The notes under the pieces are model-generated. The model saw only the letters and a program-made list of their open reading frames with translations, was not told the origin of the DNA and ran no database searches. Position numbers and translations under genes: made by a program. Of a stretch of DNA of 64,000 nucleotides, positions 35,218 to 44,589 are shown one piece after another. This DNA is from Nakamurella sp. PAMC28650. GTDB lineage: Bacteria; Actinomycetota; Actinomycetes; Mycobacteriales; Nakamurellaceae. Each line of letters starts with the position of its first letter. The first letter of the stretch is position 1. The stretch spans positions 4,669,001 through 4,733,000 of the forward strand of contig NZ_CP060298.1 in NCBI RefSeq assembly GCF_014303395.1. Reading direction: 5' to 3'.

Positions 35218-36695
35218 CGCCGGCGGCGACGGTCGTCGTCGGGGGCGGCATCGCGGGTCTGGTGACGGCCTGGCAACTCGCCACCGGCGGGCACGGCGTG
35301 GAGGTCCTGGAGGCCGGTCCGGTCGTCGGTGGATGCATCGCCCGGCACACGGTCGGCGGGCTGGGCCTGGATTCCGGGGCCGAGTCGTTCGCCACCGCAA
35401 CACCTGTCGTGGCGGATCTGATCGCCGCACTCGGGATCGACGACCGGATCGTGTCGCCGAATCCGTTGGGGGCGTGGGTCCGTCACGCAGGCGGAACGGC
35501 GCCGCTTCCGCTGGCGGCGCTGATCGGCATCCCCGCCCGGCCCCTGGCCGCGGACGTCCGGCGGGTGCTCGGCTCCGTCGGCGCGGCCAGGGCCGCGCTG
35601 GACCTGCTGCTGCCGGGTCGGTTCGGCGCCACCGAACCGACCCTCGGCGGCCTGGTCGGTCTGCGGATGGGACGACGGGTGGTGGACCGCCTCGTCGAGC
35701 CGGTGGCCGGTGGGGTCTACTCCACCGACCCCGACGAGTTGGAGGTCGACTCCGTGCAGCCCCGTCTGCGCGGTGCCGTGCACGACACCGGCTCGCTGGC
35801 GCACGCCGTCCGGGCGCTCCGCGGGTCGGGGGCCCGCCCCGGTTCGGCGGTGGCCGGCCTGTCGGGGGGACTCTTCGAGCTGATCGTCGCCCTCCGGTCG
35901 GCCGTCGAAGCGGCCGGCGGGACCATCACCACCGGAGTGCGGGTGGAGGGCCTGACCCCTGGCGGCGATGGCTGGCTGCTGCGCACCTCCCTTGGTCCCA
36001 GAACCGCCCGGGATGTGGTGCTCGCGGTTCCCGGAGTGGCAGCTGCCGCCCTGTTGTCGGGCCAGGGTGTGACGGTGCCGCCGGCGGTGACCGCCACCAG
36101 CAACGTGCAACTGGTCACCCTGGTCGTGGATCACCACGGCCTCGACAGCCATCCGCGCGGGACCGGCCTGCTGGTGTCCAGGCACGCCTCGGGCGTCACC
36201 GCCAAGGCGCTGACGCACGCCACCGCCAAGTGGGCCTGGCTGGCGGAGCAGGCCGGGCCGGGGCGGCACGTCCTGCGTCTTTCCTACGGGCGCGGTGACC
36301 AGCCGCTCCCAGAGGCGGAGGAACTCCTTGACCTCGCACTCATCGACAGCACGGTGATGACCGGGGTCGCGCTGACGCGAGCCACCCTCGTCGATTCCGA
36401 TCTCACCACCTGGACCTCGGCCCTGCCGCGCCCGGCACCCGGTCACCGCGCAGCCATGGACCGGCTGCGGGAGCAGGTCGGGAGCCTTCCCGGGCTGCAC
36501 CTCACCGGTTCCATGACGGCCGGGACAGGGCTCGCTGCGGTGGTGGCCGAGGCGAGGGCCTGCGCCCGCCAACTGACCGAGCGCCTCGGCCCGGCCGACC
36601 ACACGACCGGCACCGACCGCCGTCCTGACCCGTCCGTCTCCGCGAGTACGTCGGCTACGCCACAGCCGCCGGAGACACCGCCGACCGCAGCCTGA
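35214..36695 (+). CDS. cgoX: Coproporphyrinogen III oxidase (coproporphyrin-forming), FAD-dependent
   Basis: A 493-residue flavoprotein historically called HemY/HemG protoporphyrinogen oxidase. FAD motif [20 protein letters not shown] is at the N-terminus; [15 protein letters not shown], the middle substrate domain ([20 protein letters not shown]) and the C-terminal FAD contact [18 protein letters not shown] are present. Because hemQ and an actinobacterial ferrochelatase follow directly, the product is inferred to be coproporphyrin III. The last 40 residues are low complexity. The start ATG overlaps the hemE stop. Confidence 0.92.
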   Translation: MTPAATVVVGGGIAGLVTAWQLATGGHGVEVLEAGPVVGGCIARHTVGGLGLDSGAESFATATPVVADLIAALGIDDRIVSPNPLGAWVRHAGGTAPLPLAALIGIPARPLAADVRRVLGSVGAARAALDLLLPGRFGATEPTLGGLVGLRMGRRVVDRLVEPVAGGVYSTDPDELEVDSVQPRLRGAVHDTGSLAHAVRALRGSGARPGSAVAGLSGGLFELIVALRSAVEAAGGTITTGVRVEGLTPGGDGWLLRTSLGPRTARDVVLAVPGVAAAALLSGQGVTVPPAVTATSNVQLVTLVVDHHGLDSHPRGTGLLVSRHASGVTAKALTHATAKWAWLAEQAGPGRHVLRLSYGRGDQPLPEAEELLDLALIDSTVMTGVALTRATLVDSDLTTWTSALPRPAPGHRAAMDRLREQVGSLPGLHLTGSMTAGTGLAAVVAEARACARQLTERLGPADHTTGTDRRPDPSVSASTSATPQPPETPPTAA

Positions 36696-36701
36696 GAGAA
36701 G

Positions 36702-37439
36702 ATGGAACACATGAGCAACGACGACGCCGTCACCCCCACCGCGACCACGCCGGCAAGGGTCACCGCACGCGAGATCAACAAGTCGATCCGCTACACCGCC
36801 TACTCGGTCTACTCCCGTGCGGGCGAGCTGGATTCGCCGGATGACAAGGCCACGGCCGAGCTGACCGATCTGGTCGCCGCCCTGGCCGAGAAGGACGTCC
36901 TGATCCGAGGGCTCTACGACGTGTCCGCGCTGCGTGCGGACGCAGACCTGATGGTCTGGTGGCACGCTTCCAGCGCCGAAGCTCTGCAATCTGCGGCCCG
37001 CGCCCTGCGTCGCACGTCCGTCGGGCGGAGCCTGCGCCCGGCCTGGTCGGCAATGGGACTGCATCGTCCGGCGGAGTTCAACAAGGGTCACGTGCCTGCC
37101 TTCCTGTCCGGAACGGCACCGAAGCAGTGGGTCACGGTCTACCCGTTCGTCCGCTCCTACGAGTGGTACCTGCTCCCCGACGAAGAGCGCCGCGGGATGC
37201 TCGTCGAGCACGGCATGATGGGCCGCGAGTACACCCAGGTGCTGTCCAACACGGTGGCCGCGTTCGCTCTCGGCGACTACGAGTGGCTGCTGGCCCTCGA
37301 GGCCGACGAACTGCACGACACCGTCGACCTGATGCGTCATCTCCGCGCCTCGGGGGCGAGAATGCATGTCCGCGAAGAGGTTCCGTTCTACTCCGGATAC
37401 CGGATCGACGAGGCCGGCGTGGTCGAGGTGCTGCGGTGA
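36702..37439 (+). CDS. hemQ: Coproheme decarboxylase HemQ (ChdC)
   Basis: A 245-residue chlorite-dismutase-family protein that turns coproheme III into haem b with peroxide. Typical blocks are RYTAYSVYSRAGEL, DVSALRADADLMVWWHASS, GHVPAFLSG, TVYPFVRSYEWYLLPDEERR, the proximal His region MLVEHGMMGREY, and a conserved Tyr in VRSYEWYLL. Start ATG at 36702; an ATG at 36711 is also possible. Its presence is the defining mark of the coproporphyrin-dependent pathway. Confidence 0.95.
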   Translation: MEHMSNDDAVTPTATTPARVTAREINKSIRYTAYSVYSRAGELDSPDDKATAELTDLVAALAEKDVLIRGLYDVSALRADADLMVWWHASSAEALQSAARALRRTSVGRSLRPAWSAMGLHRPAEFNKGHVPAFLSGTAPKQWVTVYPFVRSYEWYLLPDEERRGMLVEHGMMGREYTQVLSNTVAAFALGDYEWLLALEADELHDTVDLMRHLRASGARMHVREEVPFYSGYRIDEAGVVEVLR

Positions 37440-38683
37440 ACAGCCCGGTGTCGAGCGGGCAGGCGCTGACAGACGAACTGTCGACCGCCGGGGGCCGTGA
37501 TGCCTCCGCGCTGGAGTACGACGCGGTGCTGCTGGCCGGTTTCGGTGGCCCAGAGGGCCCGGACGACGTGATGCCGTTCCTGCGCAACGTGACCCGGGGC
37601 CGGGGCATCCCTGACGAGCGCCTCGTCGAGGTGTCGCACCACTACCTGGCGCTGGACGGTGTCTCGCCGATCAACGAGCAGAACCGCCACCTGCGCGCCG
37701 CGCTCGAGGCCGAGCTGCAGCGCCGCGGCGTGGATCTGCCGGTGCTCTGGGGCAATCGCAACTGGGCGCCGTTCCTGCCCGAGGTGATCGCCTCGGCGGC
37801 CGACGACGGGAAGGTCCGGCTGCTCGGACTGGCCACCTCGGCCTACTCCTCCTACTCGGGCTGCCGTCAGTACCGCGAGGACTTCGGTCTGGCCCTGCAG
37901 TCCACCGGGCTCGTCGGCAAGGTGCGGATCGACAAGGTCCGTCCGTACTACGACCAGCCCGGTTTCGTGCAGCCGTTCATCGACGACGCCACCGTCGCGG
38001 TCCAGGACGCCCTGGCCGCCGGAATTGCGTTGGCCGACATCGAGGTCGTCTTCACCACCCACTCGATCCCGATGACGATGGCCCGCACCGCCGGTTCCGA
38101 CGCCCTCGGGGATCACGACGGCACCGGCGCCTACGTCAACCAGCACCTGGCGGTCTGCCGGGTGGTGAGCAGCGCCCTCGACACGTTCTTCGGTCGCCCG
38201 ATCGGCTGGCAGCTGGCCTACCAGTCCCGTTCCGGGCCCCCGTCGATGCCCTGGCTCGAGCCCGACATCAACGACGTCATCAGCGATCTCGCCGGCAACG
38301 GCCGCAAGGCGGTGGTGGTGATCCCGATCGGATTCGTCTCCGATCACGTCGAGGTGGTGTGGGATCTGGACAACGAGGCCTTGGAGACGGCCCAGCAGAA
38401 GGGCATCTGGTTCCGCCGGGTCGCCACCCCCGGCACCGATCCTCGCTTCGTGTCCGCGCTGGTGGACCTCGTGATGGACCGAGTGGAGCCCTCGCTGGCA
38501 CCGGCGCAGCGCCCCTCGCCGACGGGCCTGCCCGCCCGGCCGGGTTTCTGCGCGGTGGGTTGCTGCGTCAATGGGCGCGGAGCCAAACCCACCACCGCGG
38601 GCCAGGATTCGGCTTCGGACTGGCAGCAGTACGGGGTGGATGCGGCGACCCTGGTGGCCTCCGGGATCCGCGGTGTGGGTTGA
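37436..38683 (+). CDS. hemH: Coproporphyrin ferrochelatase (HemH/CpfC), probable [2Fe-2S] type
   Basis: A 415-residue enzyme that inserts Fe2+ into coproporphyrin III. Seen: VLLAGFGGPEGPDDVMPFLR, SPINEQNRHLR, LWGNRNWAPFL, TSAYSSYSGCRQYRED, FTTHSIPMTMA (catalytic His), YQSRSGPPSMPWLEPD and IPIGFVSDHVEVVWDLD. Cys in SGCRQY and the C-terminal group FCAVGCC are where actinobacterial ferrochelatases carry a [2Fe-2S] cluster. The start GTG at 37436 overlaps the hemQ stop (GTGA). The N-terminal 25 residues are extra. Confidence 0.95.
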   Translation: MNSPVSSGQALTDELSTAGGRDASALEYDAVLLAGFGGPEGPDDVMPFLRNVTRGRGIPDERLVEVSHHYLALDGVSPINEQNRHLRAALEAELQRRGVDLPVLWGNRNWAPFLPEVIASAADDGKVRLLGLATSAYSSYSGCRQYREDFGLALQSTGLVGKVRIDKVRPYYDQPGFVQPFIDDATVAVQDALAAGIALADIEVVFTTHSIPMTMARTAGSDALGDHDGTGAYVNQHLAVCRVVSSALDTFFGRPIGWQLAYQSRSGPPSMPWLEPDINDVISDLAGNGRKAVVVIPIGFVSDHVEVVWDLDNEALETAQQKGIWFRRVATPGTDPRFVSALVDLVMDRVEPSLAPAQRPSPTGLPARPGFCAVGCCVNGRGAKPTTAGQDSASDWQQYGVDAATLVASGIRGVG

Positions 38684-39615
38684 CCGACGTCCTCCGGGTC
38701 GGCACCAGGGGCAGTGCGCTGGCACTCGCCCAGTCCGGAACGGTGGCCCGCCAGCTGGCCGACGCCGCCGGCGGCACCGCGGAGTTGATCAGGATTCGGA
38801 CGCAGGGTGATGTCAACCTCGGACCACTGGCCTCGATCGGTGGCACCGGCGTCTTCGTGACCGAGGTGCGATCACGGCTGGTGGCCGGTGATGTCGATGT
38901 CGTCGTGCATTCGCTCAAGGATCTGCCGACCTCCGATGCGCCCGGGATCGCCCTTGCGGCCGTGCCCGTTCGCGAGGATCCGGCGGATGCGCTCTGCGCC
39001 CGCGACGGCCTGACCCTGGACACCCTCCCGCCGGGCGCCACCGTCGGCACCGGTTCACCACGCCGGGCGGCCCAACTCCTGCGGCACCGGCCGGATCTGG
39101 ACGTGCGACCGATCCGCGGCAACATCGACACCCGTCTGTCCCTGGTCGGTGCGGGATCGCTGGACGCGATCGTGCTGGCCGCGGCCGGCCTGGCCCGGAT
39201 CGGCCGTACCGGGGCGATGAGTCAGCGACTCGGTCCCGAACTCATGCTCCCCGCCCCGGCCCAGGGCGCCCTGGCCGTGGAGTGCAAGGTGGGCGACGCC
39301 GAGAACGCCTGGTATTCGGCCGCTCTGCAGGATCTCGACGATTCCGACACCCGCTGGGCGGTGACGGCCGAGCGGAGTCTGCTGGCCGCTCTCGAGGCCG
39401 GCTGCACCGCACCGGTCGGCGCCTTCGCCACCGTGTCCGGTGCCGATCTGACGATGACCGGCGCCGTGATCGCCACCGACGGCAGCCGGGAGATCCGCGG
39501 CACCGTCACCGGACCGGCCCACCGGGCCGAGCAACTCGGCAGGGATCTCGCGGCCCGACTGATCAGCGACGGAGCAGCGGCCCTGCTGAGCGTCGGGTCG
39601 GCCGCCGACCGGTGA
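38680..39615 (+). CDS. hemC: Hydroxymethylbilane synthase (porphobilinogen deaminase)
   Basis: A 311-residue enzyme joining four porphobilinogens. Dipyrromethane cofactor Cys is C242 in [31 protein letters not shown] (catalytic Asp region), [19 protein letters not shown] and [14 protein letters not shown] are all present. The start is TTG at 38680 overlapping the hemH stop (TTGA), which places the initiator directly before [11 protein letters not shown] as expected for the family. Confidence 0.96.
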   Translation: MTDVLRVGTRGSALALAQSGTVARQLADAAGGTAELIRIRTQGDVNLGPLASIGGTGVFVTEVRSRLVAGDVDVVVHSLKDLPTSDAPGIALAAVPVREDPADALCARDGLTLDTLPPGATVGTGSPRRAAQLLRHRPDLDVRPIRGNIDTRLSLVGAGSLDAIVLAAAGLARIGRTGAMSQRLGPELMLPAPAQGALAVECKVGDAENAWYSAALQDLDDSDTRWAVTAERSLLAALEAGCTAPVGAFATVSGADLTMTGAVIATDGSREIRGTVTGPAHRAEQLGRDLAARLISDGAAALLSVGSAADR

Positions 39616-40391
39616 GCGCGCTGGCCGGGTGGCGCGTGCTGGTCCCACGTCCGCAGGGTCGCGGATCATCCCTCGTCACCCTCCTGGCCGGGGAAGGTGC
39701 CGTCGCACAGGCGGTCCCGATGATCGGCATTCATCCGCCGACAGATGTCGGCAGGCTCGATTCCGCCGTGGTCGGACTCAGCGCCGGCGAGTACAGCTGG
39801 GTCGGTTTCACCTCGGTCAACGCCCTCGTCGCCGTCCTGGACCGGGCCGCACACCTGGCTCTGGCACCCGCCATCCCGGCAGACACCAGGGTGGCAGCCG
39901 TCGGTCCGGCCACCGCTGCGGCACTGCGGGCAGCCGGCCTGCCGATCGACCTGGTGCCGGAGCACGGCGGGTCCGCCGCCACCCTGGCCGCGATCTGGCC
40001 GGCCGCGCACGCCGGCGAATCGGTACTGCTGCCGCAGTCCGAGATCGCCGGCCGGGTCCTGGCCGACGGGCTGCAGGCCAGGGGTTTTCGCCTGGAGACG
40101 GTGACCGCCTACCGAACCCTGCCCGAGCCGCTTCCGCCGAGCGTCGCCGCCGACCTGGGTGCCGGAGCCTTCGAAGCGGTACTCCTGACGTCGCCCAGCA
40201 CGGTGCGGTCGGTCGCCTCGGTGCCGGTATCCCCGGACACCGTCCTGGGCGCCATCGGTCATTCCACCGCCGCGGCCGGCACCGCCGCCGGCCTGAGGAT
40301 CGCCTACACCGCAACCGACCCCACCGATTCAGCCCTCATCGCAGGACTTGCCGCATTCGCCCACCGTCACCCACGCAGAAGGCAGACATGA
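39612..40391 (+). CDS. hemD: Uroporphyrinogen-III synthase
   Basis: A 259-residue enzyme that cyclises hydroxymethylbilane with ring-D inversion. The family is weakly conserved; [83 protein letters not shown]-like [13 protein letters not shown] and [14 protein letters not shown] all fit. Unlike many actinobacteria it is not fused to a SAM-dependent methyltransferase (CobA) domain. The GTG start overlaps the hemC stop; its own stop overlaps the hemB start. Confidence 0.9.
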   Translation: MSALAGWRVLVPRPQGRGSSLVTLLAGEGAVAQAVPMIGIHPPTDVGRLDSAVVGLSAGEYSWVGFTSVNALVAVLDRAAHLALAPAIPADTRVAAVGPATAAALRAAGLPIDLVPEHGGSAATLAAIWPAAHAGESVLLPQSEIAGRVLADGLQARGFRLETVTAYRTLPEPLPPSVAADLGAGAFEAVLLTSPSTVRSVASVPVSPDTVLGAIGHSTAAAGTAAGLRIAYTATDPTDSALIAGLAAFAHRHPRRRQT

Positions 40392-41380
40392 GATACCCGG
40401 ATTTCCCCACCAGCAGGCCCCGTCGACTGCGCCGGACCCCGGCCATGCGTCGACTCGTCGCCGAGAACCGTCTGCACCCGGCCGATCTGGTGCTACCGAT
40501 GTTCGTCAAGGAATCGCTGACCGAACCGTCGCCGTTGGGTTCGATGCCAGGAGTCGTGCAGCACACCCGGGATTCGCTCAAGGCGGCGGCACTGGAGGCG
40601 GTGTCCGCCGGCGTGGGCGGACTGATGATCTTCGGCATCCCGTCCGAACGCGATGCCCTCGGCAGCGCCGCGACGGACCCCGAGGGAATCCTGAACCTCG
40701 CCCTCGCCGACCTCAAGGCCGAGTTCGGTGACGCCACCGTGCTGATGGCGGACCTGTGCCTGGACGAGTTCACCGACCACGGGCACTGCGGTGTGCTGGA
40801 CGCCCGGGGCGCCGTGAACAACGACGCAACGCTGATCCGCTACGCCGACATGGCGCTGGCCCAGGCCGCGGCCGGTGCCGATCTGCTCGGGACCTCCGGG
40901 ATGATGGACGGGCAGGTCGGGGTGATCCGGGCGGCCCTGGACACCGTCGGCGATCACGACACCGGAATCTTCGCCTATGCCGCCAAGTACGCGTCTGCCT
41001 TCTACGGCCCGTTCCGGGAGGCCGTCGACTCGGCCCTGATCGGCGACCGCCGCACCTATCAGCAGGACCCGTCCAACCGGCGGGAGTCGGCGCGGGAGGT
41101 CGCGCTCGACATCGCAGAGGGCGCCGACCTGGTGATGGTGAAACCGGCCATGAGTTACCTCGACGTCCTGTCCGACGTCGCCGCCAGCGTCGACGTACCC
41201 GTTGCGGCCTACCAGGTCTCGGGCGAATATGCGATGATCGAAGGGGCGGCGGCGCACGGCTGGATCGATCGGGACCGGGCGATCCTGGAAACGCTGACCT
41301 CGATCCGGCGGGCCGGTGCGTCCATCATCCTGACCTACTGGGCGACCGAGGTCGCCACCAACCTGAATGCGGGCCGCTGA
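40388..41380 (+). CDS. hemB: Porphobilinogen synthase (delta-aminolevulinic acid dehydratase)
   Basis: A 330-residue enzyme condensing two aminolevulinates. Schiff-base lysines are visible in [16 protein letters not shown] and [11 protein letters not shown]. The metal loop reads [14 protein letters not shown]: of the three zinc cysteines in classical CxCx7C enzymes the middle is Asp here, so it may be a Mg-type or mixed enzyme. TNLNAGR at the end is typical. The start ATG at 40388 overlaps hemD's stop. Confidence 0.96.
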   Translation: MRYPDFPTSRPRRLRRTPAMRRLVAENRLHPADLVLPMFVKESLTEPSPLGSMPGVVQHTRDSLKAAALEAVSAGVGGLMIFGIPSERDALGSAATDPEGILNLALADLKAEFGDATVLMADLCLDEFTDHGHCGVLDARGAVNNDATLIRYADMALAQAAAGADLLGTSGMMDGQVGVIRAALDTVGDHDTGIFAYAAKYASAFYGPFREAVDSALIGDRRTYQQDPSNRRESAREVALDIAEGADLVMVKPAMSYLDVLSDVAASVDVPVAAYQVSGEYAMIEGAAAHGWIDRDRAILETLTSIRRAGASIILTYWATEVATNLNAGR

Positions 41381-41381
41381 C

Positions 41382-42713
41382 ATGAACGACCACTTCGACC
41401 AGGCCGAGGTTCCGGCCAGTGCAGCCCTTTTCGCCAGGGCCTCCAAGGTCACGCCCGGCGGAGTCAACTCTCCCGTGCGGGCCTTCCGGTCCGTCGGCGG
41501 CACACCACGTTTCATGACCTCGGGCCGTGGCCCCTACATCACCGATGCGGACGGCAACACCTACGTCGACCTGGTCGGGTCGTGGGGCCCGATGATCCTG
41601 GGCCACTCCCACCCGTCCGTCATCGAAGCGGTCCGGACCGCGGTGAGCCGGGGCCTGTCGTTCGGGACCCCGGGCGCCGGCGAGGTGGCCCTCGGCGAGG
41701 AGATCGTCGCGAGAGTTGCACCGGTGGAGCAGGTCCGGCTCGTCTCCTCCGGTACCGAGGCGACCATGTCGGCCATCCGGCTGGCTCGCGGCTTCACCGG
41801 CCGGCCCAAGATCCTCAAGTTCGCGGGCTGCTACCACGGCCATGTCGACGCCCTGCTGGCCTCCGCCGGTTCCGGTGTCGCCACCTTCGCCCTCCCCGAT
41901 TCGGCCGGCGTCACGGCGTCCACCACCGCCGAGGTGATCGTGGTGCCCTACAACGACATCGACGCCGTTCGTGCGGCGTTCGCCGCCGAGCCGGGACAGA
42001 TCGCCGCGATCATCACCGAGGCCGCCTCCGCCAACATGGGGGTGGTACCCCCGCTGCCCGGTTTCAACGGGGCCCTGGCGAAGGTCGCCCACGAAGACGG
42101 CGCGTTGCTGATCACCGATGAGGTGATGACCGGATTCCGGCTCAGCCGCTCCGGGATGTACGGCCTCGACGGAGCACTCGAAGGCTGGGCGCCGGACCTG
42201 ATGACCTTCGGAAAGGTGATCGGCGGTGGCCTCCCGGTCGGTGCCTTCGGCGGTCGGGCCGACATCATGGGCCTGCTGGCTCCCCTCGGTCCGGTCTACC
42301 AGGCCGGCACGCTGTCCGGGAACCCGATCACCACGGCCGCCGGGCTGGCCAACCTGCAGGGCCTGACCGACGACGTCTACGCCCACCTGAACCGGACGGC
42401 CCGCACCATCGGTGATCTCGCTTCCGGGGCCCTGACCGAAGCGGGTGTGCCGCATCAGCTGCAGAACGCCGGCAACCTGTTCTCGATCTTCTTCGGCCCC
42501 GACCCGGTGCACGACTACGACCAGGCCAGGTTGCAGAACACCACCGCTTTCGCGGCGTTCTTCCACTCGATGCTCGCGTCCGGCGTCTACCTGCCGCCGT
42601 CGGCGTACGAAGCCTGGTTCGTCTCCGCGGCCCACGACGACGAGGCCGTGTCCAGGATTGCCGACGCCCTGCCCGCCGCGGCGAGGGCGGCAGCAGCGCA
42701 GACCCGCCAGTAG
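41382..42713 (+). CDS. hemL: Glutamate-1-semialdehyde 2,1-aminomutase
   Basis: A 443-residue PLP enzyme converting glutamate-1-semialdehyde to 5-aminolevulinate. Seen: the N-terminal [55 protein letters not shown] (Asp that binds the pyridine N), PLP lysine in [16 protein letters not shown], and [11 protein letters not shown]. It starts one base after hemB and is the last gene of the haem run. HemA makes its substrate, so the divergent gene and this one belong to one pathway. Confidence 0.96.
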   Translation: MNDHFDQAEVPASAALFARASKVTPGGVNSPVRAFRSVGGTPRFMTSGRGPYITDADGNTYVDLVGSWGPMILGHSHPSVIEAVRTAVSRGLSFGTPGAGEVALGEEIVARVAPVEQVRLVSSGTEATMSAIRLARGFTGRPKILKFAGCYHGHVDALLASAGSGVATFALPDSAGVTASTTAEVIVVPYNDIDAVRAAFAAEPGQIAAIITEAASANMGVVPPLPGFNGALAKVAHEDGALLITDEVMTGFRLSRSGMYGLDGALEGWAPDLMTFGKVIGGGLPVGAFGGRADIMGLLAPLGPVYQAGTLSGNPITTAAGLANLQGLTDDVYAHLNRTARTIGDLASGALTEAGVPHQLQNAGNLFSIFFGPDPVHDYDQARLQNTTAFAAFFHSMLASGVYLPPSAYEAWFVSAAHDDEAVSRIADALPAAARAAAAQTRQ

Positions 42714-42839
42714 GGTCGGCCTGCCGGTCTGCGACACCGGTTCGGAGGTGCGGGGCTCTGTCGGTGCGGGCTGGCAGGATCATGCTGAGTCCGACCAGCG
42801 CCACCTGATCCCGCTCCGATCGACCCCGAGGACGCAGCC

Positions 42840-43616
42840 ATGCCACCACGCAGACCACCCCGCCCCACCCCTCCGGATGTGGACGTCCTGCAGACGGCCC
42901 TGCGCCAGGGCAAGATCGTCCGGGTCGGGATCGCGCCCTCGGATCAGTTCCCCGACGGGGTGACCGGTCGCGTCCGCCGCATCGGTGATCCGGCGATCGA
43001 CGGTGACGAGTTCCTGTTCGTGGAGGTCCCGGTGGGTGGCGCGAAGGACGTGCTGCCCTTCGCCGTCAAGGATCTGACGAGCGCCCCGGCCCGCAAGCTG
43101 GTCTCGGCCGTGGCCGCTCCGGTGGGGTCTGCCGATCGACCCCCCAGATCCTCTCCGGGCACTGCCGTTCCGGCCCGGCTGGCCGTTGCGGTCTCGCCGT
43201 CCCCGTCGATCCCATCCATCTCCCCGGTGCTGCCCGCGACATCGAGCGAACACGGGACGAGCACACCCGCCTCACCGGCGCAGCCGGCCGGCGCAGGCGC
43301 ACCGAGAAGCGCCGGGACCGGTGGCCGGGGAAAGCGTGCACCGGTCACCATCACCATCAGCACGGCCGGTGACGAGTCGGCCGCGTGGCGGATCGAGGCC
43401 AGGATCGGCGTCAGAGCAGCCGTCCGTCCCACCGTGATCCCGCCGTCCCGCGTCTGGGAGATCGTCCAGTCCCTCGGCGAACCCAAGCTCACCGAGGTGG
43501 TGCAGACGTTGCTCGAGGATCACCGCCGCAGCACCCAGGCCAGAGCCGACGCCCTCGCTGCAGAACTGTCCAGCCTTCAGGCGGAGCTGAACTCCTTCCC
43601 GGGGAAGAACGCCTGA
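42840..43616 (+). CDS. Uncharacterised protein, disordered centre and helical C-terminus
   Basis: A 258-residue protein I cannot assign with confidence (possibly the actinobacterial DUF6319 group). Three parts: an N-terminal compact region (about 12-85, IVRVGIAPSDQFPDGVTGRV, FLFVEVPVGGAKDVLPFAV), a Pro/Ser/Ala-rich link (about 90-170), and a C-terminal region starting VTITISTAGDESAAWRIEAR. The last 50 residues (QTLLEDHRRSTQARADALAA, ELSSLQAELNSF) look like a coiled coil. The ATG at 42840 has GAGG nine bases upstream. It follows hemL by 126 bases and may be read from the same mRNA. Confidence 0.7.
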   Translation: MPPRRPPRPTPPDVDVLQTALRQGKIVRVGIAPSDQFPDGVTGRVRRIGDPAIDGDEFLFVEVPVGGAKDVLPFAVKDLTSAPARKLVSAVAAPVGSADRPPRSSPGTAVPARLAVAVSPSPSIPSISPVLPATSSEHGTSTPASPAQPAGAGAPRSAGTGGRGKRAPVTITISTAGDESAAWRIEARIGVRAAVRPTVIPPSRVWEIVQSLGEPKLTEVVQTLLEDHRRSTQARADALAAELSSLQAELNSFPGKNA

Positions 43617-43649
43617 GACCGTCGTTGCAGCCTCACGTACCGTGACCTC

Positions 43650-44399
43650 ATGCTGACCGTGACCGCCGGGGACGTCGAAGGGATGCGGCCGTTCTTCGCC
43701 CCGGAGCGACCGGGGCCGATGGTGTTCGGACACGTCGCGACGACCGGCCGGGGGATCGTCGCGGTCGATCGGTGGCCCGGCCCTCGAGTGGCGATGGCCC
43801 AAGTCGGTCAGGACACGGCGCTCCGCGGAGATCCGGACCACCTGTCGCCGGACGCCTTCGCCGGTGCGGCAGCTTTCCTGGAGGCGCCGCCGCAGTGGGA
43901 GGCCGCCCTGCGGAACATCGACCCGGCTCTGGCCGTCTGGCCACGGATCATCGCCACCCTCCCGGCCGGCGCGCACCTGCCCGTCTCCGACGCCGTCCTG
44001 CTCGGGCCGGACGACGTCCCGGGGCTCGCAGCGTTGCCGGCCGATATCGCCTGGATCCACGAAACCTGGGGCGGGCCCGAAGGTCTGGCGCTCGCACGGG
44101 TGGCGCGAGGCTACCGGGTCGACGACGAACTGGTCGCCGTGGCCGTGCCGTTCCACATCGGCTCCGCCTTCGAAGACGTCGGTGTCGTGACGGCAGCGGC
44201 GCACCGCGGACACGGCAGGGCCCTGACGTGCGCAGCCGCGGTGCTCCAGGACATCCGTGACCGAGGGCGCGTCCCGAGCTGGTCGACCTCGCCCGACAAC
44301 CCGGGAAGCCTCGCCGTCGCGGCACGGCTGGGATTCGTGCACCATCGCGACGACGTGCTCTACGCGATCAACCTGCCCTCCCCGGACGACTCGCACTGA
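43650..44399 (+). CDS. GNAT-family N-acetyltransferase
   Basis: A 249-residue protein with a GNAT domain in its C-terminal half. The acetyl-CoA loop is GVVTAAAHRGHGRALTCAAA (the Q/R-x-x-G-x-G/A pattern as HRGHGRA), and PSWSTSPDNPGSLAVAARLG is the motif B region. The N-terminal 120 residues are divergent, as in the GNAT_acetyltr_2-like group. Substrate unknown. It starts 33 bases after the previous gene. Confidence 0.85.
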   Translation: MLTVTAGDVEGMRPFFAPERPGPMVFGHVATTGRGIVAVDRWPGPRVAMAQVGQDTALRGDPDHLSPDAFAGAAAFLEAPPQWEAALRNIDPALAVWPRIIATLPAGAHLPVSDAVLLGPDDVPGLAALPADIAWIHETWGGPEGLALARVARGYRVDDELVAVAVPFHIGSAFEDVGVVTAAAHRGHGRALTCAAAVLQDIRDRGRVPSWSTSPDNPGSLAVAARLGFVHHRDDVLYAINLPSPDDSH

Positions 44400-44589
44400 C
44401 AGCCGGCGGAAGCGTGCCCTTCACCAGTCATGCGTGCCTGGAAGGCCCGAGCAACGCGTCTCGATCCCCGAAGCCCCGGAGTACGAGCCGGGGTGCAGCC
44501 AGGCCGTGAGGGCCGGAAATACGGACACCGCCGGGCCTGTTGATCTCGATGCGATGATCGCCGTCGTCGACTGACCCGCCTGCCCGGTG

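Noticed and set aside
44400-44589. Third copy of the GGATCAACTTC repeat, suggested by TGTTGATC and CATGCGTGCCTGG
   Set aside because: Only short scattered matches without the paired arms or the conserved interior block.
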